Assembly (NCBI GenBank): GCA_003116975.1 | Contig: BGKB01000027.1 | Coordinates: 124,001 to 188,000, forward strand | DNA: 64,000 bases | Origin: Aurantiochytrium sp. KH105 | Taxonomy: Eukaryota; Sar; Bigyra; Thraustochytrida; Thraustochytriidae | Reading direction: 5' to 3' | Shown: in pieces, positions 42,205 through 52,082 of the stretch | Layout: every line of letters starts with the position of its first letter | Position numbering within the stretch: the first letter of the stretch is position 1 | Translations under genes and position numbers: made by a program | Notes under the pieces: generated by a model | The model's database searches: none | What the model was told of the DNA's origin: nothing | What the model saw: only the letters and a program-made list of their open reading frames with translations

Positions 42205-42516
42205 ACAGAAGAAGCCCCCTCCCTCCCTCCCACCCACCCACACACGAACGGCGCAAGAAGACGCAAGCTGCACACAGACAAACTGGAAAAGAGACATCTC
42301 CGCTTGCACATCGCGATCAAGCAAATTATTCGTATAATACTTTTCTACCTCTTTTTCTTCTTCGTCTTTTTTCCCCTTTCTTCGTCATGAGGTTGTTCTC
42401 TAGTTTACGATCTTGGCTTTCTTATTTGGTCAAAGTACAGGATACTGCCGATGTCTGCATTAATTTTTTGAAAGATGAAGACTCTCAGTCTCTCTGTTCG
42501 CTTATCGAAAAGCTGT
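42205..42516. other. Convergent spacer
   Basis: Spacer between two converging genes with a pyrimidine-rich run (about 42345-42385). No gene seen. Confidence 0.45.
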
Positions 42517-43014
42517 TCATGTGTCTGTGGTCGTGTCAAACTTTCTATCGAAGAGGGTCACCTGGTACCGCTGACATGGATCGCCTGCGAAATACTCTAG
42601 CCAGAGTCCGCCCTCGACGCTTGCGACGGCGCTCGACGACGACTTGGTAACCATGAGTGCCGAGACATCTCGGCCAAACTCTGATGCGTAGCTCGACGCA
42701 ACGCATTCATGCAAAGCTTCCGCAGAAACAGCGGATGCGCAAGCGCTCGCAAAGCTTTGCATCACATGAGCCACCTGCTCTACGGTGAAACCATTGTACG
42801 CGACGCTCTTTTTTTTGCGAAAGCACCCTGCTTGGCAGCTTTGCGATACCGGCACTTCGTTTGCGATGCGCCACAATTCTCTCGCGTTCGGATCCGCAAG
42901 CAGCGTCTGCATTCCAGCCCCAGACCGCGCCGTGGCCCCCGCCACGAGCATCGCGAGCACAGCCAGCCCCACGGCGAGCACGCGCGCCATGAGCTTGCGC
43001 ACGACGGCCGTCAT
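42517..43014 (-). CDS. Small secreted protein sharing the N-terminal domain of the adjacent metalloprotease
   Basis: Predicted secreted protein, 165 residues from the ATG at 43014 (the frame extends further only from a GTG). A signal peptide with core VLAVGLAVLAMLVAG precedes a cysteine domain. Its segment SFASACASAVSAEALHECV...Y parallels SFTACAAMKTPKALQACV...Y in the M8 protease encoded divergently about 0.7 kb away: the two Cys are spaced by exactly 11 residues in both, and a further Cys follows after 42 residues here and 48 in the protease. No protease active site is present. It might regulate the protease or be a degraded relative of its pro-region; this is inferred. Confidence 0.65.
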   Translation of the reverse strand: MTAVVRKLMARVLAVGLAVLAMLVAGATARSGAGMQTLLADPNARELWRIANEVPVSQSCQAGCFRKKKSVAYNGFTVEQVAHVMQSFASACASAVSAEALHECVASSYASEFGRDVSALMVTKSSSSAVASVEGGLWLEYFAGDPCQRYQVTLFDRKFDTTTDT

Positions 43015-43730
43015 CCCGCGTCTCGCTTTTCGAGGTTCGTTGCGCACAAAACCAGCTAGCTGCCCAGCTACTAGCTAGCTCTCTGGCCCGCCGCTCTCTC
43101 TGCCCGACCGTGCCGCGGCCGGCCTTCTGGCCGCCTCCGCGCGGGACCTCGCGCGGGTTCGGGTCTGCCGCGCTCGACCGAGTGCCCAAGCAAAGACACG
43201 ATTGATTGATTGATTGACTGACTGTGACTGATTGATTGATTGACCACTGCGACCGTGACTTGCAAGACACGAGAGACCGTCTCTCTTTCCCGTGCACACT
43301 CGTTTCCACTGCCGTGCACGCGCCCGCGCCCGAGTCCACTTGGCCGGCGCTTCTCCCATTGCCGCAGCCGGCGCGGCGCGGCGCGGGGCGGAGCAGAGCA
43401 GCAGCCCGAGAGCGGCGCGCGGGAGCAGGCTGCTCGGGCGCCCGGCTGCGACGGAGAGGCGCGGCGGCGGCGGCAGAGACCGATTGATCGGTCGGTCGGT
43501 CGGTCGATCGATCGAAGAGTATACCTGGCCGGCTCGAGAGAGTCGAGACACTGGGCGCAAGAGACACGGCCCGCGCGGGCCTTTGCTTCTGCGAACCACG
43601 CGCGAGCTTGTTTGCCTGCTCGCGCAACGGCACGAGGTTGGGGCGGCAAACACCGAGCGAGCCTGCGAGCGAGTGAGCGAGCTCGCTTGTCCGGGGCGGA
43701 CGGGGTAGGGAGGGGAAGAGAGGGACTCTC
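43015..43730. other. Divergent promoter region with GATT and GATC/GGTC repeats
   Basis: Shared upstream region of the small secreted protein and the metalloprotease. It holds ATTG/GATT tetramers (43201-43242) and a GGTC/GATC run (about 43482-43513), and is otherwise very GC-rich. Co-regulation of the two genes is possible. Confidence 0.5.
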
Positions 43731-45125
43731 ATGGCGAGGACGTGGAAAGCGCTCCTGGCGCAAGTAGCGCTGGCCGCCTGCGTGCTCGTGCAAGCTCACG
43801 TTGCCACAAAGGCGGCGTGTGCGACGGAGAACCTGGGCGTCGCGGTATGCGACGTCGGGTCGCGCTTCACGAAGACGTCGCAATGCACCCGATTGGCGCG
43901 CAGGTCATTCACCGCATGCGCAGCGATGAAGACGCCAAAGGCCCTGCAAGCCTGCGTCGAAAACGTTTACACCGAAATGACGTATGTCGCGCCGGCCATC
44001 GTAGGCGTCTTTGTAGATAAGGACTTGAGCGCAGCGACCGCGCCGAGCAGCGACGTGTATACGGATGTGATCCTGTTCCAAATGACGTTTGGAAAGAGGT
44101 GCACGAGCGCAAGCGTCTTAGTGGTGACCAAGACGGACGCATTTTGGAGCGATAGCGCGGTCGGCCTGCCGGCAGCTAACGAAACGCAAGAGGATGACCT
44201 GATACAGCTTCACTTAGATATCGAGAACGATGATGTAGGCATCACCGACGTATTTGAGCGAGTTGTGAGCTACTGGAATGCCATTCTGCGAGGTTCGCCT
44301 ATGCCCAAGTACGCGCGGCCCAGCGATCTGGCCTTGGCATCTTGCGGTATCCTTGATGAACCTTTCGACGATGTTAATCAGGGGCTTAAAGTTTTTGCCA
44401 CTGTCAAGTCGATAGATGGTGAAGGCGGCGGGCTCGGGTATGCTGGCGTCTGTCTAACACTCGACGGCCAACCTGTGACCGGTGTTATGGTTCTTGATCA
44501 AGCGGACTTGGCAAGTCTCAATGAGGACGGCTTGCTTGAGCACACGATCATGCATGAGATTGGCCACATTCTAGGCTTCGGAACGATATGGACCAAGCAA
44601 GTCAAGAAATTATCGTCCGACCACCCCTTATTCAAAGGCAAGAACGCCCGTAAGGCCTATAAAAGGCTGGGGGGGAAAGGCAAATTTGTCCCCGTCGAGG
44701 GTCAAGGCGGTTCTGGGACTGCAGGCGGACACTGGGATGAAGCCGTCTTTGAGGGTGAGCTTATGACTGGGTGGCTCTCGGGTCGCGCGCGGCTCTCGAG
44801 CGTGACACTTGGCGCTCTCAAGGACCTCGGGTACCAGGTAAATGAGGACTTTGCCGCCGATTACACCCTCCCTTCGACAGTAGAACAGCTTAAGCGCCGC
44901 AATACTGCCAGAGAGACCGTTCACAACTTTACGAACGACATCTTACCCTATGATTACGCCGTCGACATCGACTCCTCTGGCAATGTTGTTGGCACGATTG
45001 AGTTGCAAGCTCATGCGTCGCGCATGGCAATGGCCCAGGAAACGACGACTGAGAATAACGACGATGACGGCGACGACGAAGAGGAGGACGAGGGCGAGGA
45101 AGAGAACGCAGGTAGAAGCAGGTAG
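43731..45125 (+). CDS. Leishmanolysin-type (M8-like) secreted zinc metalloprotease
   Basis: Secreted zinc endopeptidase of 464 residues. The signal peptide (LLAQVALAACVLVQA) is followed by a cysteine-bearing pro-region (about 27-160). The active site is HEIGHILGFGTIW (H275, E276, H279); the residue usually occupied by the third His of the short metzincin motif is Thr, and the third zinc ligand is expected at H334 in GGHWDEAVFEGELMTG, the spacing typical of leishmanolysin-like enzymes. The domain is compact, nearer to bacterial-type members than to kinetoplastid GP63. The C-terminus is an acidic Asp/Glu-rich tail of about 25 residues with no GPI signal. Its pro-region is shared with the divergently transcribed small protein. 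Confidence 0.85.
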   Translation: MARTWKALLAQVALAACVLVQAHVATKAACATENLGVAVCDVGSRFTKTSQCTRLARRSFTACAAMKTPKALQACVENVYTEMTYVAPAIVGVFVDKDLSAATAPSSDVYTDVILFQMTFGKRCTSASVLVVTKTDAFWSDSAVGLPAANETQEDDLIQLHLDIENDDVGITDVFERVVSYWNAILRGSPMPKYARPSDLALASCGILDEPFDDVNQGLKVFATVKSIDGEGGGLGYAGVCLTLDGQPVTGVMVLDQADLASLNEDGLLEHTIMHEIGHILGFGTIWTKQVKKLSSDHPLFKGKNARKAYKRLGGKGKFVPVEGQGGSGTAGGHWDEAVFEGELMTGWLSGRARLSSVTLGALKDLGYQVNEDFAADYTLPSTVEQLKRRNTARETVHNFTNDILPYDYAVDIDSSGNVVGTIELQAHASRMAMAQETTTENNDDDGDDEEEDEGEEENAGRSR

Positions 45126-45521
45126 TTTGAGCAGATATAGTTAGTAGCCTAGCTCTTGTACGCAAAAACAAAACAAAATCCCTTTGTGATGATATTCCGC
45201 GAAAAAGCTTTGGCAAGGGAAATTGTGTGTGCTGGTTGCGCTTCCAATGAGGAATCCTATTACTTTTTCTTTTTCGTTTCTTTTTTTTAAATCTGCATTC
45301 ATCAGCAGATGTTCATGCCTGACGTCTTTTGCACAGTGTGCTGAGCTCGAGATCAATCAACAACGTTAGATTTGAAACACGAACATCAAAATTCCGACTT
45401 ATTACTGAGTATCGTGAGCAGAGTCGCGGCGCATGGAGTAAAGGTGTGCTTGCTGTGATCAGTGACCGAATTGTTGCGGCGAGACTCTTAGTGTTGGAGT
45501 TTTCGGGAATGCTCGCCCGTC
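45126..45521. other. Convergent spacer
   Basis: AT-rich spacer between the metalloprotease and the vWA gene, with T runs near 45260-45290. No gene seen. Confidence 0.5.
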
Positions 45522-47804
45522 CTACGGGGCTTCAATGGGCTCCATGCGACAAGGCGGGCCCACAAGATCGCTGCAGATCCGATTCGAGGGTTCAATTGCT
45601 GTTTGACAGCAAGCATAGGTCCCACCTGGACGACTGCTGCAGCCAACTCCCCCGCACGAACCGCAGGAACTAGCACAACACGCGAAGCCGCCTGCGTAAA
45701 GGCCACCAATGTCTGTGCAGACTTCCTCCAGGGTTGTACCATCCGTCGGAAATGACGGAACGATCTGCACATTAAAAAAGGGAATCCCGCCGACAGTGAC
45801 CTCAACGCCTGCGAGTCGCGCCTCGCAGGGGCCCTCAGCACAAGACTCAACACGGTTTGTGAGGCGGACTGTGACAATTGTTTGCGGATCCACACTCGTG
45901 AGGGCTTCCCAGAATGGATCGTTTTCAGTCTCGGTATGTGTGCATGAATCTCCTGCCCAGGTGGTGTCAGACACCCCATCGATCGCCCGGAGAGCATCAC
46001 CGCCAAAGGCGGTGCTACTCTGCTGTGCGGCAAACAGAGGAAGACGATTCATATCTTGGTCGAGCAGTTCAACTTCGCAGAGCGACAGAACTCTGTCTGA
46101 ACCGGGAAGGGTCATCCGTACTGAAAGAAACGTGGGTGGGCTGGTAGGCGCACTTGTGGGAGCGTTCATACGACAAGGCGGACCCACGAGGTCGCTGCAA
46201 GTCCGATCCGAGGATTCAACTCCACTTTGACAACAAGCAGGGTACCCACCTGGACGACCACTGCAACCACCCCCTCCGCACGTACCACAGGAACTGGAAC
46301 AACATGCGAGGCCACCTGCATAGAGGCCGCCAATTTCCGTGCAATATTCCTCCAAGGGGGAAGGAGCTGGCTCGTCTGTGGGAGCGGTGGAGCACTCAGC
46401 GGTCATGATACAATTCGCCAAATCCAGATCTTGTGCATCCTTTCCTGTGAGTTGTTGGACTTTCGGCTCTACATCGTCATAGAGGCCATTCGCCTGTCTA
46501 TTGCCAACGCGAGCCGCAATGAAAGTGGCCGGTGTGTCCTGAATGGCCTGTGCATACTTGCTTGTGCATGAGCGTGCCACCTTCTGGGGATATCTAGACT
46601 GGTCAAGATGACCATCACAATCGCTCGGGATACTAGCGTAATCCGCGTAGCGCACAAACGGCTTGTCGTCGCCCACGTGGACAACGTACGTCAGACGTTC
46701 ATTACGGCTTGCGGCAGTATCAGCATCTCTGGTCGCCTCAATCATGCTCTGAGCCGTCTTGAGCGCAAGAGGCGTGTTGGTGTCAAGGTCAGCTCTACTA
46801 CTCTGACTTTGAGAAGAACGAATGACAGACTCTAAATGTTCCATGAAAATCATGGTGTCAGTTTCGAAGCGCGGGTCGCCATTCTCATTAAGAATCGTCT
46901 GCTCGTCCACAATCACGTTCGAATACACAACGGAACCAAAACGGACGCCGCCAGCCGGAACAGTGCCAAAGACGTCCTCCGAAAGAAAGTCTTGCAGAAA
47001 ATGTATGGCGTCATTTTCCTTTCCAGAATCTGTGTATGTAGCGTCTACAACAAAGATGATATCAACGCCATTCTCAGCAAACTCGGCCGCCGTGACATCA
47101 CACACGAGATTCGCCACGCCCTCGGCAATAACTTCGGGACCAGAGAGGTCGGATGGGATCTTTAAATAGTCCGCGAGCTCGTCCGTGTCGGCCTCGGGAA
47201 CGAATGGTTGGTCACCAACGGGAACATAGACGATCTGAATGCCTCCATCGTCGACAATGTGCTTGACTTGCTCAAGAAAGCAAGCCTGAATGGCTTCCTC
47301 GGAGAGATCATCTTGGCCGGAGATGGATGAGCAAAGACGTTGAAGAGAAGAATCCCAGGAATTCATATCGACGTGACCGTCGGAGAGGAGGACAATAACC
47401 TTGGTTGCGTCCCTCTCCATTTCCTGAAAGTGCGCGTGAACAGCATCGAGCGCGAAAGGCATATTTTTCTCGATGTCAGCAATTTGCATGGTGTCGATGT
47501 GATCGATGAGGGACCTCGTGGTCGGGACATTGTTCAGAGACTTTTCCACGAGGATGCTGGAGCCAAAACTGAAGGCAGTGACGCGGTCCTTGTTGTCCTT
47601 CTTTCCGATGTTGAACTGGCGACCAATAGCTTTGGCAGAGCTCTTGATCTGTTCGAAAGTCTCGAGCGAAGTATCGGCATCGAGCATGAGGACAACGTCA
47701 TACGGAGCGCACTCCTCGAAAGCCGTGTCACCATTGCCTCGGACGATGGTGCCCAGGCTCGCCACCAGGGCAAGAAGGGCCACGCGCCACGTGGCGACGC
47801 GCAT
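45522..47804 (-). CDS. Secreted double-vWA protein with duplicated cysteine-rich modules
   Basis: Extracellular protein of 760 residues, probably adhesive. A signal peptide (WRVALLALVASLGTIV) leads to two von Willebrand A-like domains: the first at about 35-215 (YDVVLMLDADTS, VIVLLSDGHVD), the second at about 245-440 (VDIIFVVDATYTD, LTYVVHVGDDKPF). Neither has a clean DxSxS metal site (DADTS and DATYT), so metal-dependent binding is doubtful. Two near-identical cysteine modules of about 60 residues follow (GGLYAGGLACCSSSCGTCGG...CSDLVGPPCRM and GGLYAGGFACCASSCGSCGG...CSDLVGPPCRM). Between them lies a domain that looks like a discoidin/F5-8C-type fold (SLCEVELLDQD, AIDGVSDTTWAG), preceded by a Pro-Thr linker. 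No membrane anchor is seen. Confidence 0.75.
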   Translation of the reverse strand: MRVATWRVALLALVASLGTIVRGNGDTAFEECAPYDVVLMLDADTSLETFEQIKSSAKAIGRQFNIGKKDNKDRVTAFSFGSSILVEKSLNNVPTTRSLIDHIDTMQIADIEKNMPFALDAVHAHFQEMERDATKVIVLLSDGHVDMNSWDSSLQRLCSSISGQDDLSEEAIQACFLEQVKHIVDDGGIQIVYVPVGDQPFVPEADTDELADYLKIPSDLSGPEVIAEGVANLVCDVTAAEFAENGVDIIFVVDATYTDSGKENDAIHFLQDFLSEDVFGTVPAGGVRFGSVVYSNVIVDEQTILNENGDPRFETDTMIFMEHLESVIRSSQSQSSRADLDTNTPLALKTAQSMIEATRDADTAASRNERLTYVVHVGDDKPFVRYADYASIPSDCDGHLDQSRYPQKVARSCTSKYAQAIQDTPATFIAARVGNRQANGLYDDVEPKVQQLTGKDAQDLDLANCIMTAECSTAPTDEPAPSPLEEYCTEIGGLYAGGLACCSSSCGTCGGGGCSGRPGGYPACCQSGVESSDRTCSDLVGPPCRMNAPTSAPTSPPTFLSVRMTLPGSDRVLSLCEVELLDQDMNRLPLFAAQQSSTAFGGDALRAIDGVSDTTWAGDSCTHTETENDPFWEALTSVDPQTIVTVRLTNRVESCAEGPCEARLAGVEVTVGGIPFFNVQIVPSFPTDGTTLEEVCTDIGGLYAGGFACCASSCGSCGGVGCSSRPGGTYACCQTAIEPSNRICSDLVGPPCRMEPIEAP

Positions 47805-50216
47805 ACTTGTTTTTGCAAAGAGAGCAGATGTAACCTTGTCTGGACTGATACTTGGGTCTTGAAGCGAGTTTCGAATTTGCAGGTTGCATTCGGGCTCTCG
47901 TCGCGCGCAACTGCACCTGCTACTTGTTTCCCCTGCTTCTCATGCTTCCTTTGCTTCTCCTTTGCCTGCTTCGCCTGAATGGCTCGGAACACGCGATGAT
48001 GATAGCTCCCATTTTGGAGGCAAGGGACTTGTTTTTACTCCCCCTCAAGTGTTCAAGTGTGAATTGTCCGCGTGCTGGTCTTGTGGCTGCCGGTGACGTT
48101 TTGTTGCTTCCTCTCAGATCACAGCCGCTGGCGGGTTGTTTTCTGACTTTGCTTCCCTTCCCCCCCCTCAACTTTCGAGTAATGAAACCACTTCGCTTGC
48201 AGTGCAGCTGCCAGCCGTCTAAGGTCTTGACTGGCACACGGTACCTCCACGCCGACAATGGAGTGTCTTCGCTACGCCTGCGACACCTGCTTCATCTTCG
48301 CTGATTACTACTTCACCGATAGATACGTCATTTTTGCCCTCTGCGCATGCTTCCACTTCCCCTCAAGTGTCCTTGCAGCCTTCTTCACAGTCAGTTGCTG
48401 TTGCTGTTGCTGTTGGTTGCACTTTCTTGCAGCCAGTTCAATTAACGTTGAGCCAGCTCCTGTTTGGGAGCGCAAATAACAGTATTACCTACTTGCAGGG
48501 GAAAAGGAGAGGTTACTGTGCGTGTCCCCTAAACTGTCATGTGCAAGCGGCAGCGGGCATGATGCCAGCAGCATGGCGGACGGCCATGTGGACGCGCCGC
48601 AGGTTCTCGCGCACGTCGCGTCTGTTGACACCGTCGAAAGAGTGCGGGAAACAGGATGCTGTGTTCGCAGAGCCAATCTCCTACTCTCATGCATGTGAAA
48701 TCTCTTACCAGTCAGCCGCTGCCACATGCAAACGTGCAAATTGTGGCGCCTTTGGATCACATCTGTCTCGTGCTTGTTGCAGAAGCCATAGTAGACGTGC
48801 GGATTCATGCTGAAGCTGAATTTGGTCGAGTCAAAGGAATGAAGACTACTGTCTCGGAGCAATCGGCGATGCCCGTCACGATGAGATTGCAATAAGCGTG
48901 ACACCATGAGGCAAGCCACTGTAGCCAAGTGCCACCGATGCATATCGGATCTATCCACCATGGCCGCCGCGGACGTTAGGGACGGCGCCCTGCATTGGCG
49001 CACATCGCATCTGGTACATCGAATCTGGTCGATGCATACACAGTCTCCAAAACAATGCCGCCTTGGCAAAGGCCCGGGCATTGCCTTTCACCATGTGCAT
49101 TGTCACAAGCTGCGCGAAGCCACGCTCATGCGAAGTCGTCGCAAGCAGGCCCAAATCACTCGAACCTAGAACAGGATTCAAACCACATTGTTGCATTGCC
49201 TTAGTGTCTCAACGTCAGAAACTTCGTCATCACGTGAAGCAGTTGCCTCTGACAGCCTCGATCTCATGCTGCGGATCGCCGTGCAAGCAATATGAATGTT
49301 ATTACTACGCCAGCAGCTATACAGCTTTCGTCACCGTGAGCCCTCGTTTGCTCATTGTCACCTTTGCTGGGCACCAACACAATTGATTTGCCAATTTAGC
49401 CTGGGCGATTTTCAGTTCCTTTGCAACAATTTTCAAGATGGACCTATGCTGATCGACCTGCTTGTGACAAATGCGTTTATGGAAAGAAAAACAACAACAA
49501 CTGCAGAGGGAATAGATGCCTTTGATCATAGACATTCAGTCATGTAATTTTTCGTCCGATTTCATCGTGAACACACTACTCTGTCCCATCCTGAGGTTGT
49601 TTGTGGGCGCCACTCCGATGCCCCTCCTCCTTTTCAAGTGTTTGACCACAAAGAGGGAGAGGGTTAGTCTTAGCGATCCAGCACCAGGAGGAAAGCTACT
49701 CTCGTCATCGATCAACCTAGCAATGAACCACATTCGAGCGCACGAATCCCAGCTGGACGGCCCAGCAAACTGACCGTCCAAGCTGATACTTTTCGCTGAT
49801 GCCTTCGCCTTTGCCTCAGCTTTTGCTCCGCCTCGTACAGGTCGACCAGTCCCTTTCGCTTGCGGTGTAGTGTGATCTCAGGGAATGGAATCCACTTTTG
49901 CGTTGTTCAACACTCGACTCTGGCTTTTCCTCCCTGTCACTCTTACCCACAACCGCCCGGCGCTCGCGCGCTCGTATGCTCGTGCGAGCGGGCGTGCCGC
50001 GGGCCCAGGCGGCGCTTCGCTGCGCCTCGCCGCGTCTCGACGCCTCGCTGCGAGCCCCGCCGCGCAACGAGCCTCCCCGCGCGCGCATCCGGCCGGAGGA
50101 GGGTCAGGAGGCGGCGAAGATCGTCGCAGCTGGCGTGGCCAGTTCTCCTCGAGGGTCCACGCGCAAGCCTTGCGAGGGCCTGCGCGGAGCCAGGTCGCGG
50201 CCTCGCTCGCCCCCCC
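47805..50216. other. Long divergent intergenic region, no supported gene
   Basis: 2.4 kb between the vWA gene and the antiporter. One ATG-started minus-strand frame of 198 codons (48485-49081) is Cys/His/Arg-rich and shows no domain, so it is not called. The part next to the antiporter is GC-rich and its frame is open from 49860, but without an ATG giving protein-like sequence before 50217. Confidence 0.45.
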
Positions 50217-52082
50217 ATGATGAGCCTGGACCACGGGCAATCCACTGGCGTCAGCGGCATAGAGCTAATGGCCGGCGAGATGGGCGGTAATGGTGGCGTA
50301 CGAACAGGGACCATCGACATGGAGAGTATGCCCGCGCTGCAGCCCGTGCAGACGCCGTGGCGCTACTTTGTGCACACGACCCGCTGCGTCCTGCTGGGGT
50401 CACGACTTAATGTGCTCATGCTCTTGACCCCTGTTGCCGCGATGGCGAGCTCGATGCAATGGAATCAGGGTCTAACCTTTCTCCTGGCGCTCTTGGCCAT
50501 TGCGCCCTTTGCCGAGCGCCTTGGCTACGTCACGGAGCAGCTGGCCATGCACACCAACGATACGCTTGGCGGCCTGCTGAATGCCACCTTTGGAAACGCG
50601 ACAGAGGTGATCATTTCGCTTTTTGCGCTCCTCAAGGGCCGGCCCTCGGATCCGGAGAACACATCTCCTGAGCTTTACCAGCGACTTGTCCAGGTGTCCC
50701 TTCTCGGAAGCGTGCTGAGCAACCTCTTGCTCGTCTTGGGAAGCGCTTTGCTCGTGGGCGGCCTTCGTTACCCGTCGCAGAACTTTAATCGCATGGGCTC
50801 GAGCGTCTCTACCGCCTTGCTCTTGCTTGCTGCCGGAGCGTGCGCCATGCCCTGGATTCTCGAGTCCTCAGGTGCCGTCCCAGCAACCGCCGTTCTTCCG
50901 CTTTCGAGATTTCTCTCGCTGCTACTCGTGGCGCAGTACTGCCTTTTTCTCAACTTTCAGCTGCGGACCCATCGTCACTTGTACGAGGGGGATCCCGCTC
51001 TTGCCGCTGCTGTCGCGGCTGGAGGCGCTCCTGCAGTGGCAGCTGCGGCAGCAGCGGCAGCCCTGCTGGACCCGACGGGAGAGCTCAGCGAGCTGTCTTC
51101 GCAGCGTCGCCGTGAAGGTTTTCAGATTGTGCGAACGAACTCGATTCACATTGACAGTCCCGGCGCCATGCGTGATGCGGGAGACCGATTGCGAAATGCG
51201 CGCTTGCAAGCGCTTCCTGGCGCAGTGCAGAGCGAGCTGTTTAAACGTCGCCACACCATTGCTGAGCCGTCTGCTCTCGAGTCTGGTGTCCCTTCGTCGC
51301 CGTCCGTTTCAATAGGAATTTCGGGATCAGCGTCGGCTGGCCCAAGCTCGGCGTTTGCAGCGAGCCCGGGCCCCGGACCTGAAATGGGCGTCGCTAACGG
51401 AGATGTTTCGATCGACTTAACGACTGCCAGTGAGCGTATGAAAAAGTCCCGCGGATCGAGAGAGGTCTTCCCTGGTGATAATTTGGAGCATCCCTCGGCA
51501 CACGCTGGCGCAGGTCCAGCGGCCACGCACATGGGGCCAGGTAGCCCCGACAGCATCGCTGGCATCCCTCTCAATGTGGTTGACGATGACGACGATGATG
51601 ATGAAGATGAGCTTGTGCTTGGGTTTTGGGTCGCCATCATTTGGCTGGCCATCATCTCGCTCGTGATCTCGGTGCTTTCCGAGTACTTGGTGACCGCAAT
51701 CAAGGGCGCTGCTTCGGTGTGGAACCTTTCGTCAGAGTTCATGGGTGCGATCCTCATTCCAGTGGTTGGCAACGCCGCGGAGCACGCGTCGGCCATCATG
51801 TTCGCCTACAAGAATAAGATGGACATTGCGCTTGGCGTGGCGCTTGGCTCTGCGACGCAGATTGCCGTTTCGGTGCTCCCCTTTTGCGTGCTCCTTGGCT
51901 GGGCTCTCGGGACCCCGCTCACGCTGCAGTTCGAGCCCTTTGAGGTCCTCGCGCTGACCATCTCCATTCTTACCGTCGGTGTGATCGTGCGAGACGGTGC
52001 TTCACATTGGCTTTACGGCACGGTCCTCGTCACTGCGTACGCCATGATATCCATTGCGTTCGTTTTTTACACCTCCGAGTAG
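50217..52082 (+). CDS. CAX-family Ca2+/H+ antiporter
   Basis: Vacuolar-type cation/proton exchanger that loads Ca2+ (and possibly Mn2+) into an acidic store. The chosen ATG at 50217 gives 621 residues. The two inverted signature repeats are GNATEVIISLFALLKG (about 125-140) and GNAAEHASAIMFAYKNKMDIALG (about 520-542), each with the essential Glu, and about 11 hydrophobic helices fit the CAX fold. A loop of about 205 residues (about 252-456) lies between the two halves. It has Ala-rich, Arg-rich and Ser-rich stretches (RRREGFQIVRTNSIHIDSP) and ends in an Asp run (VDDDDDDDEDE), the counterpart of the acidic helix of other CAX proteins. The N-terminal 45 residues could be a regulatory extension. 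Confidence 0.92.
   Translation: MMSLDHGQSTGVSGIELMAGEMGGNGGVRTGTIDMESMPALQPVQTPWRYFVHTTRCVLLGSRLNVLMLLTPVAAMASSMQWNQGLTFLLALLAIAPFAERLGYVTEQLAMHTNDTLGGLLNATFGNATEVIISLFALLKGRPSDPENTSPELYQRLVQVSLLGSVLSNLLLVLGSALLVGGLRYPSQNFNRMGSSVSTALLLLAAGACAMPWILESSGAVPATAVLPLSRFLSLLLVAQYCLFLNFQLRTHRHLYEGDPALAAAVAAGGAPAVAAAAAAAALLDPTGELSELSSQRRREGFQIVRTNSIHIDSPGAMRDAGDRLRNARLQALPGAVQSELFKRRHTIAEPSALESGVPSSPSVSIGISGSASAGPSSAFAASPGPGPEMGVANGDVSIDLTTASERMKKSRGSREVFPGDNLEHPSAHAGAGPAATHMGPGSPDSIAGIPLNVVDDDDDDDEDELVLGFWVAIIWLAIISLVISVLSEYLVTAIKGAASVWNLSSEFMGAILIPVVGNAAEHASAIMFAYKNKMDIALGVALGSATQIAVSVLPFCVLLGWALGTPLTLQFEPFEVLALTISILTVGVIVRDGASHWLYGTVLVTAYAMISIAFVFYTSE

Noticed and set aside
48485-49081. ATG-started minus-strand frame of 198 codons between the vWA and CAX genes
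   Set aside because: Composition is Arg/Cys/His-rich with no domain, signal peptide or recognisable pattern; not enough to call a gene.
49860-50216. 119-codon upstream extension of the CAX gene
   Set aside because: No ATG start and Arg/Ala/Pro low complexity; the ATG at 50217 is the first giving protein-like sequence.
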